Below are positions 1 to 8,218 of a stretch of 64,000 bases of DNA, in pieces. Made by a program: the position numbers and the translations under genes. The DNA is from an uncultured Lachnospiraceae bacterium (lineage in GTDB: Bacteria; Bacillota; Clostridia; Lachnospirales; Lachnospiraceae), in assembly GCA_910584685.1 (NCBI GenBank), contig CAJUAO010000007.1, forward strand, positions 76,707 to 140,706. Reading direction: 5' to 3'. Numbering within the stretch: position 1 is the stretch's first letter; every line of letters starts with the position of its first letter. The notes below the pieces were generated by a model. It made no database searches and had not been told where the DNA came from. It worked only from the letters and a program-made list of their open reading frames with translations.

Positions 1-1
1 T

Positions 2-1687
2 CCGGATATAGAGGAGAGTTCAATTATAACAATGAAACTTCCTTGGGAAAATGCTACTATAAAGCTTTTGGAGCCATTTTCATATTCGACCTGCTCCTGT
101 CACAGTAAGGAGCTGTGTGTTCATAAGGCGCAGGGGGTATTGGCTTATCAGATAAAAAAAGGTATGCTTACTTTAAAGGAATTAGAGGATTTACAGGAGT
201 CAGAGGCTGTTTGGGATAAAAACTTAGTGGATAAAGCCTGTAAAAGTATATGCGGGGAGATTACCATGCAGCTTTCCACAGGTTTATCAAGGCAGTCCCC
301 TCAGGTATCAGAAAGCATGGAAAGACTGGCAGTCATTGCACACAGGTCAGAGTTGCCGGAGCTTGAGAGAAGCTTGAGGGAGGCAGCCACAGAGTATCAG
401 CAGTATTTTGAAAGGTCTGCGGCTTTCAGAAGTGAAGTATTGTTAGGCAAGCTTTTAGATATATATAAAAAAGCAGATAAGCTTATGGCAGCACAAGACC
501 AGAAGGAAATTCGGGCTTTGGCCGGAGCTTTTAGAGATACATATGAGCCTGTGGGAAGGCTTCGGCTGGTGTGCATGGGAGGCCGTACCTTTTTGGGGAA
601 AGCAGGCTATGAGGGTGAAATTTATTATTTCTGGGAAACTGAAAAAAAGAAGTGGTATACATGGACAGATGTACGTCCTGTGTTTTATGAGGATATCCGT
701 AAAAAACCAGCGTCTGTTTCTAACCAATCTCAGGCGCCGTGGGGCTTAAATTGTACCAGAGAGCAGATGCAGGAGTTGGAGTTTGAACTTATAAATGCTA
801 AGGCTGCAAGCGGAGGACGGCTTTCGGTCAGTCAGGAGACAAAGGCAGAAATTATAGGAAGCAGAAACTTAGAGGATGAGAAAATAAAACAGATAATTTC
901 ATGGGATTATGAAAAGCTGTTGGATGATAATTTTAAAGGAGGGTTAAAGGAAAGTAAGGACGGGGCGGGAAAGGTCAATGACAGGAGGGAGCGGTTGGCG
1001 CTGGTTGGAGCCGTAAAATGGGACGAAACTGATTTTGATGAGGTTTTGCAGAGATTTTCATGGAGTATATATGACAGGCAGGACAGAAGGCTTTATATTT
1101 CTCTTAAGTATACAAAGGAGGAGCGGCTGACAATTAATATGCTTGAAAGACTGGTGCAGCGGCTTAAAAATCGTTCCGGGTGTGAAATTATTTTTTTCGG
1201 CTCATTGTATATTGACGAGGAGGGACGGCTATGCCTTTTTCCGATTGAATTTTTTATGAGGGAGGAGAAGGATAATATTGAGACAGGAGCGGTAAAGGAC
1301 ATAGATGATAGCAAAGCTATAAATAATAGCAAAGCTATAAGTAATAGCTTGAATAATTTGCAGCTGCCGGTAGTAACCACATTTTCCTTGTACCTAAAAG
1401 AAGCGCTGGGGCAGATGTCAGACCTGTTTGTAAGTGGTCTTTCCTCTGTTTGGGACGATACAATACAGCGGTTATCGGCTTTTGCAGAGGATTCGGAGGG
1501 ACTGGGGCTTCATGAGGCAGGTAAAGAATTTTCAAATATATGCCGTCTTCTAAAGGAAAAGAGACATAATATGGAATTTAATCCGGAGCCGGTGATTAAG
1601 GCTATGGCAAGATTAAATGAATATCTCCTTGCATGCAGGAAAAAGGCAGATTATGACAAAGCGTTATGCCTGCTTAATGAACAGTAA
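2..1687 (+). CDS. SWIM zinc-finger protein, 5' end outside window (YehQ-like)
   Basis: The reading frame is open from the first bases of the window, so the true start lies upstream; the ATG at 32 is probably internal. Counting from that ATG, Cys21, Cys23, Cys29 and His31 form a CxC-x5-CxH SWIM-type zinc-binding motif. The rest, about 520 residues, is charged and helical with no membrane segment and no recognised catalytic motif. SWIM proteins bind DNA or protein. The next gene is a DUF4132 protein; in E. coli the SWIM gene yehQ and the DUF4132 gene yehI lie in one cluster with a MoxR-type AAA ATPase and a VWA protein, so such genes are expected just upstream. The specific role is unknown. The family call rests on the motif plus the neighbour. 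Confidence 0.75.
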   Translation, partial: PDIEESSIITMKLPWENATIKLLEPFSYSTCSCHSKELCVHKAQGVLAYQIKKGMLTLKELEDLQESEAVWDKNLVDKACKSICGEITMQLSTGLSRQSPQVSESMERLAVIAHRSELPELERSLREAATEYQQYFERSAAFRSEVLLGKLLDIYKKADKLMAAQDQKEIRALAGAFRDTYEPVGRLRLVCMGGRTFLGKAGYEGEIYYFWETEKKKWYTWTDVRPVFYEDIRKKPASVSNQSQAPWGLNCTREQMQELEFELINAKAASGGRLSVSQETKAEIIGSRNLEDEKIKQIISWDYEKLLDDNFKGGLKESKDGAGKVNDRRERLALVGAVKWDETDFDEVLQRFSWSIYDRQDRRLYISLKYTKEERLTINMLERLVQRLKNRSGCEIIFFGSLYIDEEGRLCLFPIEFFMREEKDNIETGAVKDIDDSKAINNSKAISNSLNNLQLPVVTTFSLYLKEALGQMSDLFVSGLSSVWDDTIQRLSAFAEDSEGLGLHEAGKEFSNICRLLKEKRHNMEFNPEPVIKAMARLNEYLLACRKKADYDKALCLLNEQ

Positions 1688-1744
1688 AGCTGAAAAAAAT
1701 TTGTACATTGCAGGTAAGTATATAAAAAATATGGAGGAAGCATT

Positions 1745-4700
1745 ATGAATTTAAATGAGGAGCGTAATTATCAGCGGCTTTTAGACACACTTGACGCCAT
1801 GGGGCTTAAAGATGAAAACAGAAAGCTTGCAGAGGAATACTTTGATATTATGAAGGGGGAAAATAAAGAGCTGCTTTTTAAAGTAAAGCATCAGGATTTT
1901 TCTGTGCTGGACGATAAGAAGAGAGAAATATGCGCCAAATATGCGGAGCATTGCAGGAAACGAAACAGGATGGAAGAGCTTGGGAGATTTGTGAAATTTG
2001 CGGCGGCAGTGGGAGGCTCCACATCATATTATGTGTTGATTTCTTATGGCTGGAATTTAGACCATATACAGGATTTTCTTACCCCGGAACAGATAGAGGC
2101 TGTCAGGGCAGAGGGAATTGTATGGAATGAATATTATGTGAAAAGAGCAGGAGACTATATAAAAGCGTCTCCCCAGATACTTAGGGAGGCTATGAAGCTT
2201 TGCTATAATGAAAGTGATAATGCAAAGGTACTGCTTGCAGGCCTTAGTCTTTATTATACAAAGACAAAGAAAAGCAATAAACTAAAAGGGAAAATTTTTA
2301 AGGAGGAGCCTGATAAAAATGAAAGGGAAACAGTCAGCTTCTTAGAGAACAGCCTTATAGAGAGTATAGATAATCTTTTTACAGGTGCAAAGCCTTCTGA
2401 GGTGGAGCTGGATAATATGAAGTCCTTTGTGAGGAAGGGAAAGCCTGACGAGAAGCTTCCGGAGGAAATATATAATGCCTTGAGAGGAAAAGCGGTGTCA
2501 GAATATCTTATTACTCTTCTGGCAGGCGTTTCATTTATGGCAATAGAGTATTCAAAGACATTTGTAAGGTTTATTCATTTATCCGCTGCAATAAATCATA
2601 CAGTTACATTGAACGCATGCCTTGAGATGGGAGGAAGACCGTGGTTTAATAAGAATATTTCTATGTTAGAGGATGATTTTCCTGTGAGAAGGGAAGATTT
2701 TATGCTTTGGTGTCTGGAGCATAAAATTTTAGAGCCTTTAAAGCGCGCTGCAGAGAGTGAGCCAAATGTAATTAAAAGTATGGTTTCTATGGTTTCGACA
2801 GAGCAGTATCAGGAACTGTCAGCCTGTGTCAGGGAAAGTAATACTGATTTATACAGAGAAATTAACGCCTCAGGAGCCAAGGAATTTCATTTGAAGCTGG
2901 CAAAGGAGCTGGCGGATGATTATAAACAGGGAAGTGAGGAGGTTAGACAATATTTGCTTGGAGAAGCTAACCTTGATGTTTTGTATCCCTTTGTAGACGG
3001 ATGGAGAAAGGAATGGTATTATAGTACATCAAGATATGAAAAAATAAACAAATTACTTGATAATGCTAACGAGCAGCAGATGTACCGACGGGGGCTGGTA
3101 ATGGAAGGATTATGTCTTAAAAGTGGGTTTTTTACATATTACTGGAAGCCGTGTAAAAATAAAAAAATAAACAGAGACGCAATAATAGAAATTTTAAATA
3201 TATTTCAAGAAGAAAAGCTTCCTATAAGCTACCAGCTAGAGCTTCTGGGTGGAATACATGACGGCATTTATCAGGATAAAGAAAAGGTAAAATTTATTAA
3301 TGAATGTGTATATGCCATAAGTCAAAGGAAGACAGAGTATGGAGAGGAACTTGTAAGGCTGTCAAAGGAAGGAACTGCCACAGTAAGGTATATATGCATC
3401 AGCTTTTTAAGCGAGTTCTGGCAGGATTATAAGGAGGAGCTTTTATCCTGTGCCGTAGACAGCTCTAAGCAGGTAAGGGAAATTCTGGCGGCAGTTTATG
3501 CAATCCATAAGGAATGTGAGCCGGAGATAAAGGCTATGCTTTCTTCAAAAAAATCACAAGAGAGGGAGATGGCAGTACTTGTGATAAAAAAATGGGGAGT
3601 AGATTTATGGAGAACAGATTTAGAGGCTGCCTTAGAAAAGGAGAAGAGCAAGAAGATAAAGGAGCTGATACAGGTATATCTTGGTATGGAAAATACTGAG
3701 GAGGCAGCAGTAACCATGACCTGTGACGATTTGGTTAAGGAGCTTCTAAAGGGAGGAAAGAAGCGGAAGGTATCATGGGTAACAGAAACTCCGTTATCAC
3801 AGGTACATATGACAGACGGAACGCCGGCTTCAGAGGATTACATGGCCGCCATTCTTGTAGCTTATGCAGACATGGGAATACCGGGTGTGAATAAGGACAG
3901 CGCAAGACTTGCAGAACAGTTAAATAGTGCAGAATTGTCATCATATATGGTAATGCTGTTTAATAAATGGCTTGAGGAAGGTGGGGAAGCTAAGAAAAAA
4001 TGGGTGCTTTATGCGGCGTCAATTCATGGCGGAGACGAGATTATACCTGTTATTTTTAACCAGATTCAGGAGTGGCCGAAGGCAGCAAGAGGCGCTATAG
4101 CGGCAGAAGCAGTAAGGGCTCTGGCATTAAACGGAAGCTCCACAGCATTGCTCTTAGTAGACCAGATATCACGTAAATTCAAGTTCCGTCAGGTAAAGAA
4201 AGCAGCGGGAGACGCCCTTAATTATGCAGCAGAGCAGTTGGGTATTACAAGGGCAGAACTGGAGGATAGAATTGTGCCAAACCTTGGCTTTGATGAAACC
4301 ATGGAGCAAAGCTTTGATTACGGAACCAGAAGCTTTCGTGTTGTTCTTACCACTGTACTGGAGCTGGAGATTTATGATGAAACAGATAAAAAGCTTAAGA
4401 GCATGCCAAGTCCGGGGAAAAAAGATGATTTGGTGAAGGCAAAGGCAGCTAACGACGCATTTAAGCTATTGAAAAAGCAGCTAAAAACCGTGGCAGGTAA
4501 TCAAAAGCTTCGCTTAGAGCAGGCTCTTTGTACTGAACGTTTGTGGACTGTAGGTCAATGGAAGGAGCTGTTTGTGAAGAATCCTGTTATGCATCAGTTT
4601 GCCGCAGGACTTATCTGGGGGCTTTATGAAGGAGGAAACTTAAAGGAAACCTTTCGCTATATGGAGGATGGAAGCTTCAACACTGTAGATGAGGAGGAGT

Positions 4701-5251
4701 ATGAGTTTCCGGCAGAGGGAATGATTGGGCTGGTTCATCCTATTGAGCTTTCAGAGGAAGACTTGTCTGCATGGAGAGAACAGCTGTCAGATTATGAGGT
4801 AATTCAGCCGGTAGAACAGTTGGAAAGACCGGTCTACAGAATTGCTAAAGATGAAGAAAATCAAAAAGAGATGACGCGTTTTGGGGGAATGCTTCTAAAT
4901 GGATTATCACTATCAGGAAAGCTTCAGGGGATGGGCTGGAACAGAGGAGACGTAGAGGACGCAGGCGTCTATTACACCTTCTGCCGTGAAGACGGAGATG
5001 TGAGTGTAGAGCTGGAGTTTTCAGGAAGCTTTGTAGGCGACGAAAATGAAGAAGTTACCGTATATGGCGTTATTTTCCGCAGGAGAGGGGCAGCTTCAGA
5101 TAATGGAGGCGATTACAGGAAGAATAGAGAGAATAGTCAATATAAGCTTAGTGAAATAAGTCCCAGATACTTAAGCGAAATTATTCTTCAGCTTACAAGG
5201 GCAACTGCTTCAAGTCAGGAAAGGCTTTCCTATCCGGAGTGCAGAAGATAA
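1745..5251 (+). CDS. DUF4132 domain protein with HEAT-like repeats (YehI/MolR-like)
   Basis: This is a 1168-residue soluble protein. A GGAGG ribosome site sits just before the ATG, and it starts 57 bases after the SWIM gene, so the two are probably cotranscribed. The middle (about residues 450-830) is a run of paired helices resembling HEAT repeats. The C-terminal third (about 880-1090), including the stretch GLIWGLYEGGNLKETFRYME and a following acidic segment, matches what I know of DUF4132 proteins such as E. coli YehI (formerly MolR). No enzyme motif is visible. In other bacteria the family accompanies MoxR ATPase/VWA modules, which are thought to act as chaperone-like or conflict systems. 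The function here is not known, and the DUF4132 assignment is from recall of family features. Confidence 0.72.
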   Translation: MNLNEERNYQRLLDTLDAMGLKDENRKLAEEYFDIMKGENKELLFKVKHQDFSVLDDKKREICAKYAEHCRKRNRMEELGRFVKFAAAVGGSTSYYVLISYGWNLDHIQDFLTPEQIEAVRAEGIVWNEYYVKRAGDYIKASPQILREAMKLCYNESDNAKVLLAGLSLYYTKTKKSNKLKGKIFKEEPDKNERETVSFLENSLIESIDNLFTGAKPSEVELDNMKSFVRKGKPDEKLPEEIYNALRGKAVSEYLITLLAGVSFMAIEYSKTFVRFIHLSAAINHTVTLNACLEMGGRPWFNKNISMLEDDFPVRREDFMLWCLEHKILEPLKRAAESEPNVIKSMVSMVSTEQYQELSACVRESNTDLYREINASGAKEFHLKLAKELADDYKQGSEEVRQYLLGEANLDVLYPFVDGWRKEWYYSTSRYEKINKLLDNANEQQMYRRGLVMEGLCLKSGFFTYYWKPCKNKKINRDAIIEILNIFQEEKLPISYQLELLGGIHDGIYQDKEKVKFINECVYAISQRKTEYGEELVRLSKEGTATVRYICISFLSEFWQDYKEELLSCAVDSSKQVREILAAVYAIHKECEPEIKAMLSSKKSQEREMAVLVIKKWGVDLWRTDLEAALEKEKSKKIKELIQVYLGMENTEEAAVTMTCDDLVKELLKGGKKRKVSWVTETPLSQVHMTDGTPASEDYMAAILVAYADMGIPGVNKDSARLAEQLNSAELSSYMVMLFNKWLEEGGEAKKKWVLYAASIHGGDEIIPVIFNQIQEWPKAARGAIAAEAVRALALNGSSTALLLVDQISRKFKFRQVKKAAGDALNYAAEQLGITRAELEDRIVPNLGFDETMEQSFDYGTRSFRVVLTTVLELEIYDETDKKLKSMPSPGKKDDLVKAKAANDAFKLLKKQLKTVAGNQKLRLEQALCTERLWTVGQWKELFVKNPVMHQFAAGLIWGLYEGGNLKETFRYMEDGSFNTVDEEEYEFPAEGMIGLVHPIELSEEDLSAWREQLSDYEVIQPVEQLERPVYRIAKDEENQKEMTRFGGMLLNGLSLSGKLQGMGWNRGDVEDAGVYYTFCREDGDVSVELEFSGSFVGDENEEVTVYGVIFRRRGAASDNGGDYRKNRENSQYKLSEISPRYLSEIILQLTRATASSQERLSYPECRR

Positions 5252-5297
5252 TATTATAAAAGTTACAATATGATAAATTTCAGGAGGAAAAAGACTT

Positions 5298-6851
5298 ATG
5301 GAAAACAATAGGAAGACACATTTATCAGCATTGGATGAGTATATAAACAAGGTTTATATATTAGTTCTGGCAGTAATACTGGGAGCGTGCCAGTGCGCGG
5401 GAATTTTGTACACCTTTGAAAAAATTATGGGCTGGCTGCCTTCAGTCAGCTGGATAGCGTTAATTGCTTTTGACGTTTCAAATGTTTTTTACCTTTTAAT
5501 CGGAATATTTTTTATTAAGACAGGATTTTCAGAGGGACACGTAAAAAAATCCAAGCTTAAGGAAGTGAAAATATTTCTCTTAGGTATAGTATTGGTTCAG
5601 TTTAATTTTATTATATATATGGTTCCGTCTAAAGATTTTTGGAGCTTTGCATTTTTCTTTGTTGTGCTTATGGCATTCTTTTTAGATTATAAAATGATTA
5701 TCATAGCATCGTTAGAGGTTGGAGTGTCATTAGTGGCATCATGGATTATAAAAGCCGATGTATTACTGCCTTTGAAGGACGGAATGTTTATGTCAAACAT
5801 ACTTAACAGAATTGTTTGCGTAAGCCTCTCGCTTCCAACAATAGTACTTTTAACATATCTTATAAGCCGGTTTCTTGTCAATGCAAAGAAGGACGAAATG
5901 GAGCGTAATAACGAGCAGGTAAAAAATGTGCTTAATTCTGTACAGGCATTGTCAGATAAGCTGTTTCGTGCAGGAAACGCCCTTTCACAGATATCAGAAA
6001 ATGAAAGCACCTCCGTGGAGGAATTGTCAGCTACAAGCGAGCAGCTTCTTGAAAGCAGCAATATGCTTGGCACCAAGACAGAAGAAAGCATGGCTAACCT
6101 TAATGAGCTTGACGAATGGAAGAATGTGGTTGCAGACAATGTGGAAAAGGTTGAGATGACATCAAACGACTTGCTTAATAAGTCAAAGGAAAATGAAAAG
6201 CAGCTGTCAGACCTTAAATCAATCAACAAGGATGTATCAGATTCAATGGTTGCAACAACAGACGTGGCTCGAAAGCTGTCAGAGGCAGTGGAGCAGATAG
6301 GAACAACACTTAGCCTTATTAATGAAATATCCGAATCAACTAATTTACTGGCATTAAATGCATCTATTGAAGCAGCAAGGGCAGGAGAGGCCGGCAAAGG
6401 CTTTGCGGTAGTGGCGCAGGAGGTAGGAAATCTGGCAAACAATACAAGGGAATCCCTTGAGGAGGTAGAGACAGTAATAGCAAGAGTACAGAGTAATGTA
6501 GATGAAATAATAATGCATGTGGGTGAAAACTCAACAAAGCTTGAGAAGCAGAACGAATATTTTACAAATGTATTTGCCGGAATAAAGGATATGACAGAGC
6601 TGCTTTTAGTATCGGCAGCTGCGGTAGGTACAATGGGAGAGGCCCACGGTAAGCAGGCTATGGTTATAAAAAATACCGTATCAATAAATAAGGAGATAGC
6701 CGAAAGCATAAGAAATGAAAACACCCAGTTTAATTGTATCAATGACATGGTAGAGAGCAATGTAAACGATATTTCAGAGATGACAGCCCAGATTAATGCA
6801 ATTAACGAAATGGTTGACGAGATAAATAAGCTTTTAAAAAGTGAAGAATAG
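5298..6851 (+). CDS. methyl-accepting chemotaxis protein with six-helix membrane sensor (copy 1)
   Basis: This 517-residue chemoreceptor controls CheA and hence flagellar rotation. About six hydrophobic helices occupy residues 12-192 with only short loops, so there is no extracellular ligand-binding domain; the signal is presumably sensed in or at the membrane. The cytoplasmic part is a long coiled coil ending in the conserved tip around residues 345-385 (ASIEAARAGEAGKGFAVVAQ). There is no C-terminal CheR/CheB-tethering pentapeptide. It follows the DUF4132 gene by 46 bases with a good AGGAGG site. A paralogue of identical length lies 1.4 kb downstream, beyond a ketoacyl synthase III-like gene; the two are nearly identical from about residue 190 onward and more divergent in the membrane part. 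Confidence 0.93.
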   Translation: MENNRKTHLSALDEYINKVYILVLAVILGACQCAGILYTFEKIMGWLPSVSWIALIAFDVSNVFYLLIGIFFIKTGFSEGHVKKSKLKEVKIFLLGIVLVQFNFIIYMVPSKDFWSFAFFFVVLMAFFLDYKMIIIASLEVGVSLVASWIIKADVLLPLKDGMFMSNILNRIVCVSLSLPTIVLLTYLISRFLVNAKKDEMERNNEQVKNVLNSVQALSDKLFRAGNALSQISENESTSVEELSATSEQLLESSNMLGTKTEESMANLNELDEWKNVVADNVEKVEMTSNDLLNKSKENEKQLSDLKSINKDVSDSMVATTDVARKLSEAVEQIGTTLSLINEISESTNLLALNASIEAARAGEAGKGFAVVAQEVGNLANNTRESLEEVETVIARVQSNVDEIIMHVGENSTKLEKQNEYFTNVFAGIKDMTELLLVSAAAVGTMGEAHGKQAMVIKNTVSINKEIAESIRNENTQFNCINDMVESNVNDISEMTAQINAINEMVDEINKLLKSEE

Positions 6852-6860
6852 ATTTATGAA

Positions 6861-6907
6861 AAGGGTAAGCAATATATTCAAAAGGGAATATGTACTTACC
6901 CTTATTA
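6861..6907 (+). terminator. stem-loop after chemoreceptor copy 1
   Basis: AAGGGTAAG (6861-6869) pairs perfectly with CTTACCCTT (6895-6903), and inside it ATATTC pairs with GAATAT. It is followed by an A/T-rich stretch rather than a clean T run. It is probably the transcription end of the upstream operon. Confidence 0.6.
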
Positions 6908-6942
6908 TTTAGAATAATATTTAGAGTATTAATAAATTCAAA

Positions 6943-6971
6943 TTGACAGCTTTTGTATAAAATGTTATGAT
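6943..6971 (+). promoter_or_regulatory. sigma-A promoter for the KASIII-chemoreceptor operon, with long leader
   Basis: A TTGACA -35 box (6943-6948), a 17-base spacer and a TATGAT -10 box (6966-6971) make a near-consensus promoter. Transcription would begin near 6978, giving a leader of about 220 bases before the start at 7200. The leader (6972-7199) is extremely A/T-rich and holds no gene or clear hairpin that I can see. The promoter separates the KASIII gene and chemoreceptor copy 2 from chemoreceptor copy 1. Confidence 0.7.
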
Positions 6972-7199
6972 TATAGCAATATGTAAGTCAAAAATATCTC
7001 AGTAAAATATAAAAATTAAAAAATAATATACATCAAAAGAGAAAATCAGTTACGTGTAAAACAAAATGTTTGTCTGCGTAATATAAGGAATTAAAAGTAA
7101 TAGATAAAAGGATAAAAATTTTAAATAAAATACATTCAGATAAAATATACAGATAGATATTTGCTTATATATTAATTTAAAAAATTGAGGTATATGCGT

Positions 7200-8201
7200 A
7201 TGAAGAATGTGATTATTGAAGGTACAGGCGTTTATATTCCAACTAATAAGGTATATAATGAGCAGTTGGATGAGCATTTTGAGAAAAGAGGACTTAGTGC
7301 ACATAGTCTGATGAATCATTTGGGAAGAAGAAAGCGTTATTTCATCTCAGAAGGAGAAAATACAATTACAATGTCCATAAACGCAATTAATGACTGCGTG
7401 AAAAAAAACAACATTAATCTAAAGGAAATAGAGATGGTTGTTGTATGTACAGATACACCGGAGTATCTTTTTCCGTCAGATGCCATGAAAATAGTAGGAT
7501 TATATGGTGAACAATTATCAAATGTAAAAACAGCATTCACATTAAACAGCAACTGCACAGGTATGATACAGGGAATTGATGTGGTATATAAATATATGAA
7601 GGCATCAGACATAAAGAAGGCGCTGGTAGTGGGATGCTTCTGTATAACGCCTATAGCGCTGTGGGCAGACACTGTAGTATATGCTACATTTGCGGATGCT
7701 GCGGCATGTGTTGCACTTACTATGAGTGATGGCGAGACAAGAAAGGGCTTTTTGGATACAAAGGTATCCGTGAATGCAGGCTATCACGAATATATTACAT
7801 ATCCTAAGTGCGGAATGTCAAAGGTTCCACTGAAGGCAATAGAGCCAAACGAAAAGAGGCTTGAATGGAATCCGTTTCCTATGGACTTTATTCCTGAGGA
7901 ATGGACAAAGGCAATAAAAGAGGTGCTTGGACGGAACGGATTAGAAGCGAAGGACATTGATTATTATATATTTTCACAGCTTAGCGATGTGTATAATACG
8001 GAAACATTAAATTTACTGGGAATTTCACCTGATGATAAAAAGTATTTCTTTGTGGGTAAGGAGTACGGCTATACAGGCAATACCTGTCCTATATTATGCT
8101 TAAACCGCATGTGGGATATGTATTCACAGCCGGATACAAAAATTATTATTTGCACGGTAGGTGCAGGATATTCTATAATCGTACAATTATATCAATTTTA
8201 G
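7200..8201 (+). CDS. 3-oxoacyl-ACP synthase III (FabH-like) family protein
   Basis: This is a 333-residue thiolase-fold protein. I chose the ATG at 7200 because GAGG lies 9 bases upstream and the protein then begins with the family-typical MKNVIIEGTGVYIP; a TTG at 7185 and an ATG at 7194 are in frame. KASIII enzymes join an acyl-CoA to malonyl-ACP using Cys-His-Asn. The nucleophile is present as Cys119 in NSNCTG. Asn294 lies in the GNT motif, and the C-terminal GAGYS glycine turn is present. The usual histidine of the VPHQAN motif is replaced: the matching stretch reads IFSQLS (Ser259-Gln260). It may therefore be an acyltransferase or a small-molecule synthase rather than the lipid-initiating FabH. 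No fatty-acid genes surround it. It lies between two chemoreceptor genes and is 17 bases before the second, so it is probably cotranscribed with it. Confidence 0.85.
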   Translation: MKNVIIEGTGVYIPTNKVYNEQLDEHFEKRGLSAHSLMNHLGRRKRYFISEGENTITMSINAINDCVKKNNINLKEIEMVVVCTDTPEYLFPSDAMKIVGLYGEQLSNVKTAFTLNSNCTGMIQGIDVVYKYMKASDIKKALVVGCFCITPIALWADTVVYATFADAAACVALTMSDGETRKGFLDTKVSVNAGYHEYITYPKCGMSKVPLKAIEPNEKRLEWNPFPMDFIPEEWTKAIKEVLGRNGLEAKDIDYYIFSQLSDVYNTETLNLLGISPDDKKYFFVGKEYGYTGNTCPILCLNRMWDMYSQPDTKIIICTVGAGYSIIVQLYQF

Positions 8202-8218
8202 GAGGATGAAAGTGACGT

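Noticed and set aside
5687..6760. 357-residue open frame on the minus strand inside chemoreceptor copy 1
   Set aside because: It is Ser-rich with no ribosome site and mirrors the coiled-coil coding sequence; the same antisense frame appears in copy 2 (8518-9552). It is an artefact of codon pattern.
7050..7319. 89-residue minus-strand frame in the A/T-rich leader of the KASIII gene
   Set aside because: It is composed of Ile/Leu/Phe-rich A/T-driven codons, overlaps the KASIII start and has no ribosome site.
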